Of a stretch of 27,443 bases of DNA, positions 1 through 8,261 are shown piece after piece. Each line of letters begins with the position of its first letter. The stretch's first letter is position 1. Source of the DNA: Comamonadaceae bacterium (GTDB lineage: Bacteria > Pseudomonadota > Gammaproteobacteria > Burkholderiales > Burkholderiaceae_C); NCBI GenBank assembly GCA_947458305.1, contig CANGZO010000007.1, forward strand, positions 1 through 27,443. The letters are read 5' to 3'. The translations under genes and the position numbers were made by a program. The notes under the pieces were generated by a model. That model searched no databases, was not told the DNA's origin, and worked only from the letters and a program-made list of their open reading frames with translations.

Positions 1-660
1 CAAGATCACGTGGGCAGTTGGGTCTTTGGCTTCCTTGGCACGCACAGAGGCCAAGCCCGATGTGTCGGTGGTGTAAGCCTGGCAACGGCCAGCGAAGTAA
101 GCGCCGGTGGCCGCTTCAACTTTTTCAAACACCACAGGCTTGAGGTTGAGCTTGTGAGTGCGTGAGTAGTCGGTCAGGTTTTTCTCGGTGGTGGTGCCGG
201 ACTGCACGCAAACCGTAGCGCCCTTGAGCTGCTTGGCGCTGGTGATCTTGCCTTTGGGAACCATGAAGCCCTGGCCGTCATAGTAGTTCACGCCAGCAAA
301 GTGCAGGCCCAAAGAGGCGTCACGGCTCATGGTGCTGGTGCTGTTGCGGGCCAACACGTCGATCTCACCAGACTGCAGTGCAGTAAAGCGCTGCTGTGCA
401 GTCAGGGGCACGTATTTGACTTTGGTGGCGTCGCTCAGGACAGCGGCGGCCACAGCACGGCAGTGGTCCACATCCAGACCCGACCAGTTGCCACTGGAGT
501 CAGCGGCCGAAAAACCGGCCAAACCGGTGTTGACGCCGCAAACAATCTGGCCACGCTGCTTGATTTGGTCCAGTGTTTTACCGGCCATGGCAGATGTCGC
601 GGCCAACAAACCGGCTGTTGCCAACACGGTACCGATCACGGTCTGTGTGTATTTTTTCAT
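1..660 (-). CDS. Amino-acid ABC transporter periplasmic binding protein (AapJ/BztA-like), 3' end outside window
   Basis: The reverse strand is open from an ATG at 660 to base 1 (220 codons), so the C-terminus lies outside the window. It starts with a Sec signal peptide (MKKYTQTVIGTVLATAG..., cleavage near AMA-GKTL). The mature part reads KTLDQIKQRGQIVCGVNTG, then LAGFSAADSSGNWSGLDVD, LQSGEIDVLARNSTSTMSRD and VCVQSGTTTEKNL, the usual order of SBP_bac_3 proteins in general L-amino-acid transporters (AapJ/BztA). The family is about 340 aa, so roughly two thirds is present. Its role is to bind amino acids in the periplasm and deliver them to an AapQMP-type permease, which would be expected downstream, outside the window. 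Substrate range cannot be read from sequence. Confidence 0.88.
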   Translation of the reverse strand, partial: MKKYTQTVIGTVLATAGLLAATSAMAGKTLDQIKQRGQIVCGVNTGLAGFSAADSSGNWSGLDVDHCRAVAAAVLSDATKVKYVPLTAQQRFTALQSGEIDVLARNSTSTMSRDASLGLHFAGVNYYDGQGFMVPKGKITSAKQLKGATVCVQSGTTTEKNLTDYSRTHKLNLKPVVFEKVEAATGAYFAGRCQAYTTDTSGLASVRAKEAKDPTAHVIL

Positions 661-944
661 GGGTTGAATCCTCTTATGAACGTTTGAGCGGCAAATCGCC
701 ACCCCTTGATTAAATGCCAAATCCAGACATGGATCGCCTAGGTAAGTTCCCTAGGACTTTTGATGGACAAGGGCTTCGGTTCAGGCCCGCACCAAGTTGG
801 CGCCAGCCCATCACCTCCACACCGGTCTTTTGCACAAAGCGTGCCTGCCCAGTCAAGGGTGTGAATATAGTCAATTTTAAAACCCCTTCGCCTCAGGTTT
901 TCCCTGAGCATCCGGCTGGAAACGCATTAACAAAAGATGAACAC
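661..944. other. Intergenic region: upstream region of the amino-acid binding protein and tail of the LysR gene
   Basis: No convincing gene is present; long open frames crossing it run antisense to the LysR gene. It holds two copies of the palindrome CCTAGG at 737-742 and 750-755, 13 bp apart, and a hairpin CTCAGG/CCTGAG at 892-908. The leader of the binding-protein gene must lie here. No clear -35/-10 pair was identified. Confidence 0.5.
884..908 (-). terminator. Possible weak terminator after the LysR gene
   Basis: Read on the minus strand, CTCAGG (908-903) can pair with CCTGAG (897-892) across a 5-nt loop. This is followed about 10 nt later by GGGGTTTTAAAATT. The stem is short and the T run is not immediately adjacent, so this is a weak candidate for ending the ruvA-to-LysR transcript. 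Confidence 0.3.
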
Positions 945-1889
945 TCAACGAGAGGAGTGAACGGGGCCGCTGCTTTGGGTCAAATGCTGCCAAAGCAGCT
1001 GTGCGGGCCCGGGCGTGGGCGATTTGGACAAGGGCTTTTCCCGGTAAGCCCGCACCTCCATGCTGAGCGCCAAAGCTTGCCCTTCAGGCAGCGTCACCTC
1101 CACCAGCGCTCCGGACTGCACTTCTTTTTTCACCGCGCTGCGGGGCAAAAAGGCCACGCCATGGCCCTCCAAAGCCATCACCTTCAGCCCCTCGGCCATG
1201 TCGGTTTCATAGACACGCTCCAAATGCACTGGGGTGCCGGCCTGCTTCAAAATCCAGTCGGTGATGTCCCCCAAGTAAGCCCCTGGCGCATAGCCCAGAT
1301 AAGGCAAAGGCTTGGCCGCCAAGCCGGGCAAGCTGAACAGCGCACGCCCATCCGGGCGCGTTGGGGCATAGGGCGCCAAGACCTCATGGCCCAGCACCAC
1401 CATGTCATAACGCTCCGGGTCAATCTGCAAAGGCAGCGATGGGTGGTGGTAAGCGATCAGCACGTCGCACCCGCCTTCGGCCATGCGCATGGCCGCATCG
1501 TGCACATTGAGCGCGCTCAATCGGCTTTTGATCGGACCAAAGCTCTCACGCAAAGCGGCCATCCACGCCGGGAAAAAAGTAAAAGCCAAGGTGTGCGGCA
1601 CAGCAAACTGAATGAAGTCTTGCCCTACAGCGTTGTGGCCCCGCAGCATGGCCCGCGTGTTTTGCAGCGCCTGCAGCATCTCCAGCGCTTGCGCATACAA
1701 GGTCACGCCCGCTGGGGTGAGCTGGGTCGGGTACGAGCTTCGGTCAACCAAGTTGGCGCCCGCCCACGCTTCAAGCGACTGGATACGGCGCGAAAAAGCC
1801 GGTTGCGTGACATGGCGCAGCTGCGCCGAACGGCTGAAACTGCGGGTTTCAGCCAAGCTCACAAAATCTTCCAGCCATTTGGTTTCCAT
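945..1889 (-). CDS. LysR-family transcriptional regulator (YjiE/HypT-like branch)
   Basis: 314 aa. The N-terminal winged helix-turn-helix is clear (METKWLEDFVSLAETRSFS, then RHVTQPAFSRRIQSLEAW). It is followed by the standard LysR effector-binding domain of about 220 residues. The opening ETKWLxDFxxLxxxxxFSxxAxxRxVxQPAFSRRI resembles the E. coli YjiE/HypT group, which responds to hypochlorite; that assignment is from memory of the motif and is tentative. The ATG at 1889 lies 7 bp after the dbpA stop, so the two are probably co-transcribed. That is unusual for LysR regulators, which are more often divergent from their target. No neighbouring target gene is obvious. Confidence 0.85.
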   Translation of the reverse strand: METKWLEDFVSLAETRSFSRSAQLRHVTQPAFSRRIQSLEAWAGANLVDRSSYPTQLTPAGVTLYAQALEMLQALQNTRAMLRGHNAVGQDFIQFAVPHTLAFTFFPAWMAALRESFGPIKSRLSALNVHDAAMRMAEGGCDVLIAYHHPSLPLQIDPERYDMVVLGHEVLAPYAPTRPDGRALFSLPGLAAKPLPYLGYAPGAYLGDITDWILKQAGTPVHLERVYETDMAEGLKVMALEGHGVAFLPRSAVKKEVQSGALVEVTLPEGQALALSMEVRAYREKPLSKSPTPGPAQLLWQHLTQSSGPVHSSR

Positions 1890-1896
1890 AAACGCC

Positions 1897-3306
1897 TCAG
1901 AGCAAACGCACTTTCACACCCTTGCCTTTGATCTTGCCGTGCGACAGCTGCGATTCGACCTTTTTGGCCAAAGCGGCCTGCACCGCCACATAGGTTGAGA
2001 ATTCGTTCACATTGATTTTGCCCACCTGCTCTCGCGTCAGGCCGCATTCGCCCGCCAGCGCGCCCATCACGTCACCAGCACGGATCTTTTCCTTGCGTCC
2101 ACCCACAATTTGCAAGGTGCGCATGGGCGGTTGCAGCGGCCCACCGGCTGCGGGCGTGAGGCCCGACAAGGGCTCCCACTTGGATTCGCGGCCTTGCATC
2201 ACCTCGATCTTGCCGACCGAGCCCATCTCGTCCATGCTGGCCAGCGTCAGGGCCAGCCCTTCGGCATCGCCCCGTCCGGTGCGGCCAATGCGGTGGATGT
2301 GGATTTCGGGGTCAGGCGTGACGTCCACGTTGATCACGGCCTCCAATCCTTCCACATCCAGCCCGCGTGAAGCCACATCGGTGGCCACCAGCACCGAGCA
2401 GCTCCGGTTGGCAAACTGCACCAACACTTGGTCGCGCTCTCGCTGCTCCAGCTCGCCAAACAACGCCAGCGCGCTGTAGCCCTGGGCCTGCAACACTGCC
2501 ACCAGATCTCGGCACTGCTGCTTGGTGTTGCAAAAGGCCAGCGTGCGCTCGGGGCGAAAATGCGCCAACAGTTTGGACACAGCATCCAGCCGCTGGCTTT
2601 CGCTCACTTCGTAAAAAATTTGACGGATCTTGTGCGCGCTGTGCTGCGCCTCCACTTTCACGGTCTGTGGCGAACGCATGAACTGCGCGGCCAGCTTGGC
2701 GATGCCTTCGGGATAAGTGGCCGAAAACAGCAAGGTTTGGCGGTCTTTGGCGCATTGGCGCACCACTTTGGCGATGTCGTCAAAAAAGCCCATGTCCAGC
2801 ATGCGATCGGCTTCGTCCAGCACCAGCGTGTTGACGCCCGCCAAACTCAAAGAGCCGCGCTCCAGGTGGTCCAGGATGCGGCCGGGAGTGCCCACCACCA
2901 CGTCGGCGCCGTGCTCCAAACTCAGCGTTTGGCCACGCAGGGCCACGCCACCACACAGGGTGACGACTTTCACGTTCTGGCGGGCGCGGGCCAAGCGGCG
3001 GATTTCTTGCGTGACCTGGTCGGCCAGCTCACGCGTGGGACACAAAATCACCGCTTGAATGGCTGCGCTGGGCGAGCCCGCCGTTTGCAAGCGCTCGATC
3101 AAGGGCAGGCCAAAAGCCGCGGTTTTGCCGCTGCCGGTGCTGGCTTGGGCGATCAGGTCTTGCCCCGCCAAAGTCACGGGCAAGCTGGCCGCCTGAATCG
3201 GCGTCATCTGGGTGTAGCCCAGTTGCTCCAGGTTGTGCAGGGTGGCCGGGGCCAGTTTCAGCTGGGCAAAGCCCGTCGGTGTCGCGTCTTGGGGGGTTTC
3301 ATTCAT
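1897..3306 (-). CDS. dbpA: ATP-dependent RNA helicase DbpA (DEAD box)
   Basis: 469 aa from ATG 3306 (MNETPQDATPTGFAQLKL). An in-frame ATG 45 bp upstream would overlap the end of ruvB and is less likely. DEAD-box motifs appear in order: Q motif (GYTQMTPIQAASLPV), Walker A ASTGSGKTAAF, PTRELADQV, GTPGRILDHLE, VLDEADRMLDMGFFDD, SAT (LLFSATYPEG), ATDVASRGLDV and HRIGRTGRGD. The C-terminal 70 residues end in KIKGKGVKVRLL, typical of the DbpA RNA-binding domain that recognises hairpin 92 of 23S rRNA. The role is late assembly of the 50S ribosomal subunit. It sits 41 bp after ruvB on the same strand and is probably in that operon. Confidence 0.93.
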   Translation of the reverse strand: MNETPQDATPTGFAQLKLAPATLHNLEQLGYTQMTPIQAASLPVTLAGQDLIAQASTGSGKTAAFGLPLIERLQTAGSPSAAIQAVILCPTRELADQVTQEIRRLARARQNVKVVTLCGGVALRGQTLSLEHGADVVVGTPGRILDHLERGSLSLAGVNTLVLDEADRMLDMGFFDDIAKVVRQCAKDRQTLLFSATYPEGIAKLAAQFMRSPQTVKVEAQHSAHKIRQIFYEVSESQRLDAVSKLLAHFRPERTLAFCNTKQQCRDLVAVLQAQGYSALALFGELEQRERDQVLVQFANRSCSVLVATDVASRGLDVEGLEAVINVDVTPDPEIHIHRIGRTGRGDAEGLALTLASMDEMGSVGKIEVMQGRESKWEPLSGLTPAAGGPLQPPMRTLQIVGGRKEKIRAGDVMGALAGECGLTREQVGKINVNEFSTYVAVQAALAKKVESQLSHGKIKGKGVKVRLL

Positions 3307-3347
3307 GGCGTGATTATCGGGGCCAAGCCAGTGCGGCCCCGGCTCGC

Positions 3348-4394
3348 TCACTGCCCAAAGTTTTTCGGTGGCGTGACGCCCAAATGCCGGAACGCTGCCA
3401 GCGTGGCGATGCGCCCACGCGGCGTGCGCTGCAAATAACCTTGCTGGATCAAATACGGCTCGATCACGTCCTCGATCGTGTCGCGCTCTTCGCCGATGCT
3501 GGCCGCGATGTTGTCCAGGCCCACTGGGCCGCCATCAAAGCGGTGGATCACGGCTTCGAGCAGTTTGCGGTCCATCAAGTCAAAGCCTTCTGGGTCCACA
3601 TCCAGCATGACCAAGGCTTTTTGCGCCAGGCCTTTGTCGATGGTGCCGTCGCCCTTGACATCGGCATAGTCTCGCACCCGGCGCAGCAAGCGGTTGGCAA
3701 TGCGGGGCGTGCCGCGTGAGCGACGGGCGATCTCGAACGAACCTTCCGGGTCGATCGGCGCTTTGAGCAAACCGGCACTGCGCGTCACGATGCGGGACAG
3801 CTCTTCGGGCGTGTAGAACTCCAGCCGCGAGACGATGCCAAAGCGGTCGCGCAGCGGGTTGGTCAGCATGCCCGCCCGCGTGGTCGCACCCACCAAAGTG
3901 AAGGGCTGCAGGTCAAGCTTGATGCTGCGGGCCGCAGGTCCTTCGCCGATCATGATGTCGATCTGGTAGTCCTCCAGCGCGGGGTACAAAATCTCTTCGA
4001 CCACGGGCGACAGGCGGTGGATCTCGTCAATGAAGAGCACGTCGTTGCGCTCCAGATTGGTGAGCAATGCCGCCAGGTCTTTGGGTTTTTCGAGCACCGG
4101 GCCACTGGTCTGGCGCAGGTTCACACCCAGCTCGGCGGCGATGATGTGGCTGAGCGTGGTCTTGCCCAGGCCAGGCGGGCCAAACAGCAGCACATGGTCC
4201 AGCGGCTCTTCGCGCATCTTGGCGGCGCTGATGAAAATCTCCAGCTGCTCACGCACCTTGACCTGGCCGACGTATTCGTCGAGCAGTTTGGGGCGCAAGG
4301 CGCGTTCAATGGCTTCTTCTTGATGGGACACGGGGGCCGCAGAAATGACCCGGGGTTCGGGTTGCGGGGCGAAGTCGTCTGTGCGGATGCTCAT
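3348..4394 (-). CDS. ruvB: Holliday junction branch-migration DNA helicase RuvB
   Basis: 348 aa, full length for RuvB. The AAA+ core shows Walker A LLFGPPGLGKTTLSH, Walker B LFIDEIHRLSP, sensor 1 with the RuvB signature VGATTRAGMLTNPLRDRFG, and an arginine finger in that last segment. The C-terminal winged helix ends with IQQGYLQRTPRGRIAT, which contacts DNA. RuvB hexamers pump DNA through Holliday junctions held by RuvA. The start ATG (4394) is 12 bp after the ruvA stop, so ruvA-ruvB form an operon. ruvC is not in the window. Confidence 0.97.
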   Translation of the reverse strand: MSIRTDDFAPQPEPRVISAAPVSHQEEAIERALRPKLLDEYVGQVKVREQLEIFISAAKMREEPLDHVLLFGPPGLGKTTLSHIIAAELGVNLRQTSGPVLEKPKDLAALLTNLERNDVLFIDEIHRLSPVVEEILYPALEDYQIDIMIGEGPAARSIKLDLQPFTLVGATTRAGMLTNPLRDRFGIVSRLEFYTPEELSRIVTRSAGLLKAPIDPEGSFEIARRSRGTPRIANRLLRRVRDYADVKGDGTIDKGLAQKALVMLDVDPEGFDLMDRKLLEAVIHRFDGGPVGLDNIAASIGEERDTIEDVIEPYLIQQGYLQRTPRGRIATLAAFRHLGVTPPKNFGQ

Positions 4395-4406
4395 GGCTCA
4401 GTTCAC

Positions 4407-4982
4407 TTATTTGTTCAAGGCTTTGAGTGCCAGTTTGATGCCCTCGCTCACGCCCACATCCGCGGGCAAGCTCTTGAGGGCTGCAGCGGCTTCTTTGTCG
4501 CTGTAGCCCAGAGCCAGCAAAGCCTGCTGGATGTCGCTTTGCGCGTCGGGGGTATTGACCGCAAACAAACCGCCGATGTCGCCACCCAGCTTGCCTTTGA
4601 GTTCGAGCAGCAAGCGCTCGGCGGTTTTTTTGCCGATGCCCGGCACCTTGACCAAGCGGCCGACTTCTTGAGTGGTGATGGCCTGCGCCAAATCGGTCAC
4701 GCTCATGCCCGACAGAACGCTCAAAGCGGTGCGGGGGCCCACGCCGGAAATTTTGATGAGTTGTCGAAAGGCTTCACGCTCTGCCAAGGTGGCAAAGCCG
4801 TAAAGAATTTGCGCATCCTCGCGCACCACAAAGTGTGTGACCAAACTGACTTTGTCGCCCGTGGCGGGCAAGTTGTAGAACGTGCTCATCGGCACATTCA
4901 CCTCGTAGCCCACGCCATGGCAGTCCACGATCACCTCGGGTGGGTTTTTGTCGCTCAGGATGCCGGTGAGTTTGCCAATCAT
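4407..4982 (-). CDS. ruvA: Holliday junction branch-migration protein RuvA
   Basis: 191 aa from ATG 4982 (MIGKLTGILSDKNPPEVIVD), which is the universal RuvA N-terminus. The same frame stays open 72 codons upstream but that stretch is not RuvA-like and would overlap phoH. It has the N-terminal OB fold (VDCHGVGYEVNVPMSTFYNL), tandem helix-hairpin-helix motifs (LIKISGVGPRTALSVLSG and LVKVPGIGKKTAERLLLEL), and a C-terminal three-helix domain that binds RuvB (QQALLALGYSDKEAAAALKS). The tetramer holds the four-way junction open for RuvB. It is divergent from phoH with 93 bp between starts. Confidence 0.97.
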   Translation of the reverse strand: MIGKLTGILSDKNPPEVIVDCHGVGYEVNVPMSTFYNLPATGDKVSLVTHFVVREDAQILYGFATLAEREAFRQLIKISGVGPRTALSVLSGMSVTDLAQAITTQEVGRLVKVPGIGKKTAERLLLELKGKLGGDIGGLFAVNTPDAQSDIQQALLALGYSDKEAAAALKSLPADVGVSEGIKLALKALNK

Positions 4983-5075
4983 GGAGGGTGACGCCTTAAA
5001 TGCCTGCGATGGGAGAAAATGCGCATTTGCCCGGGCCGTCCTGGGCACAAACCGCGCGCAGCTAGGATTATCAAC

Positions 5076-6056
5076 TTGATCGTCAGACACACCTTCACCC
5101 CGCACAACAACACCCGCTTGTCGCACCTGTGTGGCCCCATGGACGCACACCTGCGCACCATCGAAGCGGGTCTGCAGGTGAGCATCGCGCACCGCCATGA
5201 GCAGTTCAAGGTGGATGGCCCCAAGGCCGTGGCGCTGCGGGCCATGGAGATCTTGCAGGCGATCTATGAGCGGGCTGACCGTCCGATTTCACCCGACATG
5301 GTGCAGCTGATGCTGGTGGGCGACAGCGGCGGCGAAGAAGCCGACCTGCCCCAACTGCAAACCCGCCGCGCCGACCTGAAGGCCCGCACCCCGGTGCAAG
5401 CGGCCTATCTGGAGAGCATTGCCGCCCACGACATCAGCTTTGGCATCGGGCCTGCGGGCACGGGCAAGACTTATCTGGCTGTGGCCTGCGCTGTGGATGC
5501 GCTGGAGCGCGCCAGCGTGCAGCGCATTGTCCTCACCCGTCCGGCGGTCGAGGCAGGCGAGCGACTGGGCTTTTTGCCAGGCGACCTGTCGCAAAAGGTC
5601 GACCCGTACCTGCGACCCCTCTATGACGCGCTGTATGACCTGATGGGTTATGACAAGGTGCAAAAAGCCTTTGAACGCAACGCGATCGAGATTGCCCCCC
5701 TGGCCTTCATGCGCGGGCGCACGCTGAACAATGCCTTTGTGATCCTGGACGAAGCGCAAAACACCAGCACCGAGCAGATGAAAATGTTCCTGACCCGCAT
5801 TGGCTTTGGGGCCAAGGCCGTGGTCACGGGCGATGTGAGTCAGATCGACTTGCCCAAGGGGCAGCTCTCAGGCCTGATTGACGCTGAGCGCGTGCTCAAG
5901 CGCGTCAAAGGCATTGCCTTCACGCGCTTTTCCAGTGCCGATGTGGTGCGTCACCCCCTGGTGGCCCGCATTGTCGATGCCTATGAAGCGCAAGGCAGCG
6001 CCCCCATGCGCTCAGGGATCAGCACCCGACGCAAACCTTTGGACAGCGACGACTGA
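5076..6056 (+). CDS. PhoH-like ATPase (YbeZ family)
   Basis: 326 aa from a TTG start at 5076 (MIVRHTFTPHNNTRL). AGGA at 5064-5067, 8 nt upstream, is a good ribosome binding site, and related proteins begin at this point. An ATG 57 bp further upstream (5019) would add a non-conserved arginine-rich stretch. After an N-terminal KH-like region (HEQFKVDGPKAVALRAMEIL), the PhoH ATPase core has Walker A IGPAGTGKTYLAVA, the segment LTRPAVEAGERLGFLPGDL, Walker B NAFVILDEAQNTS, and VVTGDVSQIDLP. YbeZ proteins work with YbeY in ribosome maturation and RNA handling; ybeY follows 67 bp later, matching the usual phoH-ybeY pairing. Confidence 0.9.
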   Translation: MIVRHTFTPHNNTRLSHLCGPMDAHLRTIEAGLQVSIAHRHEQFKVDGPKAVALRAMEILQAIYERADRPISPDMVQLMLVGDSGGEEADLPQLQTRRADLKARTPVQAAYLESIAAHDISFGIGPAGTGKTYLAVACAVDALERASVQRIVLTRPAVEAGERLGFLPGDLSQKVDPYLRPLYDALYDLMGYDKVQKAFERNAIEIAPLAFMRGRTLNNAFVILDEAQNTSTEQMKMFLTRIGFGAKAVVTGDVSQIDLPKGQLSGLIDAERVLKRVKGIAFTRFSSADVVRHPLVARIVDAYEAQGSAPMRSGISTRRKPLDSDD

Positions 6057-6123
6057 ACCGTCGGCATGGCCTTAACGCGCCGCGCACCCCACAACCTCGA
6101 TACACCGATTTTTCTCTTTGCCC

Positions 6124-6579
6124 ATGCCCTTGCAACAACTTCAACTGTCCCTGCAATTTGGCGACATTCCCGAAGCTGCGCGCCACCGCGCCGCCCTGCC
6201 GCGCCACGCCGTAACGCGCGCCATCCGCCATGCCCTGGCCGATGACGCCGAGATCACCGTGCGCATCGTGGGCGAAGAAGAAGGGCGCAAACTGAACAAG
6301 AGCTACCGAAAAAAGGACTACGCCACCAATGTGCTGACCTTTGATTACGAGCAAGAACCCGTGGTGATGGCAGACTTGGTGCTCTGCGCGCCGGTGGTGG
6401 CCCGCGAAGCCCAAGCGCAAGGCAAAACGCTGGCGGCGCATTACACGCATTTGCTGGTGCACGGCACGCTGCACGCGCAAGGCTGGGACCATGAAACCAG
6501 CACCGCCGATGCGCAAGAGATGGAGGCTTATGAGGTGGCCATCCTCGCCGGATTGGGATTGCCCAACCCCTACCTTTGA
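6124..6579 (+). CDS. ybeY: Endoribonuclease YbeY / rRNA maturation factor
   Basis: 151 aa from ATG 6124; a TTG two codons upstream is also possible. The zinc-binding signature HGTLHAQGWDH (His 113, 117 and 123) is intact, and the family segment RKKDYATNVLTFDYE precedes it. YbeY is a metal-dependent RNase involved in 16S rRNA 3'-end processing and 70S quality control. It follows phoH in the standard arrangement. The usual third gene (corC/hlyC) is missing here; a convergent outer-membrane protein gene comes instead. Confidence 0.93.
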   Translation: MPLQQLQLSLQFGDIPEAARHRAALPRHAVTRAIRHALADDAEITVRIVGEEEGRKLNKSYRKKDYATNVLTFDYEQEPVVMADLVLCAPVVAREAQAQGKTLAAHYTHLLVHGTLHAQGWDHETSTADAQEMEAYEVAILAGLGLPNPYL

Positions 6580-6589
6580 GCGAGGATGC

Positions 6590-6611
6590 CCACGGACTGG
6601 ATAGCCCGTGG
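6590..6611. terminator. Possible bidirectional hairpin between ybeY and the OmpW gene
   Basis: CCACGG (6590-6595) is complementary to CCGTGG (6606-6611) around a 10-nt loop, in the 41-bp gap between two convergent genes. There is no T run on either side, so it is only a position-supported candidate. Confidence 0.3.
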
Positions 6612-6620
6612 ATCACGCCC

Positions 6621-7217
6621 TCAATAACGGTAGCCAATGCCCACGCCGAGGAGCATTGGATCCACCCGCAATCGGCCCAAACCGCTGCCGTCGGCATACA
6701 CATCGGTTCGGATGTAGGCCTTTTTCACATCCAGGTTGATCGACCAATTTTTATCAATCGGAAAATCCACCCCCACTTGGAAGGCCGTTCCCCAGCTGTG
6801 GCTGTCCAAAGTGACCCCCGGGGGCAATGACGCCCCACTGAAGTGGGTGTAGGTGATCCCGCCACCGACATAGGGCTTGAAGCCCTCAAAGTCCGTGAAG
6901 TGGTACTGCAGCAGCAACGTCGTTGGCATATGCTTGAAGGAACCAATGTCGGTGCCATTGGCATAGACCCTTTGCTTCTGATCCGAGGTCAAGCTCAGTT
7001 CTGCGGCCAGGTTCCTGTCGAAAAAATACGAGAAATCGATGGTTGCAAATGACTTGTTGTCGATGGACAAGCCCAAAGGGGTCGTGTCCTTGTTGACACT
7101 GTCCAGATGCACGGAGCGCAAGCGAACTTGCCAAGGACTTTCGCTCATGCTTTGAGCCATCACGCCGGTGACCGATCCCGCCAGCAACAGGGCTACCCAC
7201 CAAGTTTGTTTTTTCAT
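6621..7217 (-). CDS. OmpW-family outer-membrane beta-barrel protein
   Basis: 198 aa from ATG 7217 (MKKQTWWVALLLAGSVTGVMAQ), a Sec signal peptide with cleavage after VMA. The mature part has OmpW family features: PWQVRLRSVHLDS, FATIDFSYFFDRNLAAELSL, LLLQYHFTDFEGFKPYVGGG and ending DPMLLGVGIGYRY. The terminal Tyr and alternating aromatic pattern fit an eight-stranded barrel recognised by the BAM complex. OmpW proteins form a narrow hydrophobic channel; substrate here is unknown. An in-frame ATG 45 bp upstream is rejected because it would put 15 polar residues before the signal peptide. It is convergent with ybeY. Confidence 0.88.
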   Translation of the reverse strand: MKKQTWWVALLLAGSVTGVMAQSMSESPWQVRLRSVHLDSVNKDTTPLGLSIDNKSFATIDFSYFFDRNLAAELSLTSDQKQRVYANGTDIGSFKHMPTTLLLQYHFTDFEGFKPYVGGGITYTHFSGASLPPGVTLDSHSWGTAFQVGVDFPIDKNWSINLDVKKAYIRTDVYADGSGLGRLRVDPMLLGVGIGYRY

Positions 7218-7403
7218 GTCGATTTTCCTTATGTATGCGAGAGACAAACCTCTCGATTTCATTGGAATATCGGCAGCGGTGTGCCAACTTGAGGCACATC
7301 AAATGATCTCAGGCCGGGTTCGCAGCAACAGAACCCTTTGCGCTGCATCAAAGGCGGGCGTTGCTTTTTGGTGATCTGTGCGTCAAGCCACTGAGCACGA
7401 AGC
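7218..7403. other. Intergenic region between metF and the OmpW gene
   Basis: It holds the leader of the OmpW gene and the tail of the metF transcript. GGGTTC (7316-7321) and GAACCC (7331-7336) form a 6-bp inverted repeat with a 9-nt loop. No T run follows, so it is not a clear terminator. No gene is visible. Confidence 0.4.
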
Positions 7404-8243
7404 TCAATGGCCGCTCAGGCGGTCCACAATGTCCAGCGTAGGGGCGCTCTGGTTCATGGTGTAGAAGTGGATGGCGGGCACGCCACCATGGATCAGCTGC
7501 TCACACAAGTCAGACACCACATCCAGGCCAAAGGCTTTGATGGACGCGATGTCGTCGCCGTACGCCTGCAAGCGCAGCCGGATCCAACGCGGGATCTCGG
7601 CACCGCATGCGTCCGAAAAACGCAGCAACTGCGACGAACTGGTGATGGGCATGATGCCGGGCACCACGGGCACATCCACACCGAGTTTGTAGACATCGTC
7701 CACAAAGCGGAAATACGCATCGCTGTTGTAGAAGTATTGCGTGATGGCCGAATCGGCACCGGCTTTCACCTTGGTGGCAAAGGCCTGCAAATCGGCCTCG
7801 GGCGACTTGGCTTGCGGGTGGATCTCGGGGTAAGCGGCCACCTCGATGTGGAAATCGTCGCCGGTCTCGGCTCGGATGAAAGCCACCAGGTCGCTGGCGT
7901 AGTGAAACTCACCCCCCGCGCCGTAGCCGCTGGGCAAGTCGCCGCGCAAAGCCACCAATCGTCTGACGCCCATGGCTTTGAGCGTGGCCAGCTCGGCACG
8001 CACCGAAGCCTTGGTCGCGCCAATGCAAGAGAAGTGACAAGCAGCGCTCAAGCCTTCGGCCTGGATCGCGCCCACCGTGGCAAAAGTACCCTCTTGAGTA
8101 GAGCCACCTGCGCCATAGGTCACCGAGCAAAACTCGGGCTTGAGGGCATACAACTTCTCACGCACACCACGCAGTTTTTCGGTGCCTTCAGGGGTTTTGG
8201 GTGGAAAAAATTCCAGGCTGATCGGCAGATTCAAACCAGACAT
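7404..8243 (-). CDS. metF: 5,10-methylenetetrahydrofolate reductase
   Basis: 279 aa from ATG 8243; a GTG directly before it is an alternative. It is a single-domain FAD-dependent TIM barrel as in bacterial MetF. Visible family segments are ISLEFFPPKTPEG (with the catalytic Glu), FCSVTYGAGGST, LVALRGDLPSG, IEVAAYPEIHPQA, DSAITQYFYN and VPGIMPITSSSQLLRFSD. It reduces 5,10-methylene-THF to 5-methyl-THF, the methyl donor for making methionine from homocysteine. It is the last gene of ahcY-tlyA-metF, 18 bp after tlyA, so it should share the SAH-riboswitch-controlled transcript. Confidence 0.96.
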   Translation of the reverse strand: MSGLNLPISLEFFPPKTPEGTEKLRGVREKLYALKPEFCSVTYGAGGSTQEGTFATVGAIQAEGLSAACHFSCIGATKASVRAELATLKAMGVRRLVALRGDLPSGYGAGGEFHYASDLVAFIRAETGDDFHIEVAAYPEIHPQAKSPEADLQAFATKVKAGADSAITQYFYNSDAYFRFVDDVYKLGVDVPVVPGIMPITSSSQLLRFSDACGAEIPRWIRLRLQAYGDDIASIKAFGLDVVSDLCEQLIHGGVPAIHFYTMNQSAPTLDIVDRLSGH

Positions 8244-8261
8244 CACAACACCTTCAAAAAT

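Noticed and set aside
714..3438. Long plus-strand open frames (714-1931, 2428-3438)
   Set aside because: They are antisense to the LysR, dbpA and ruvB genes and show no domain; amino-acid make-up is typical of reverse-complement frames.
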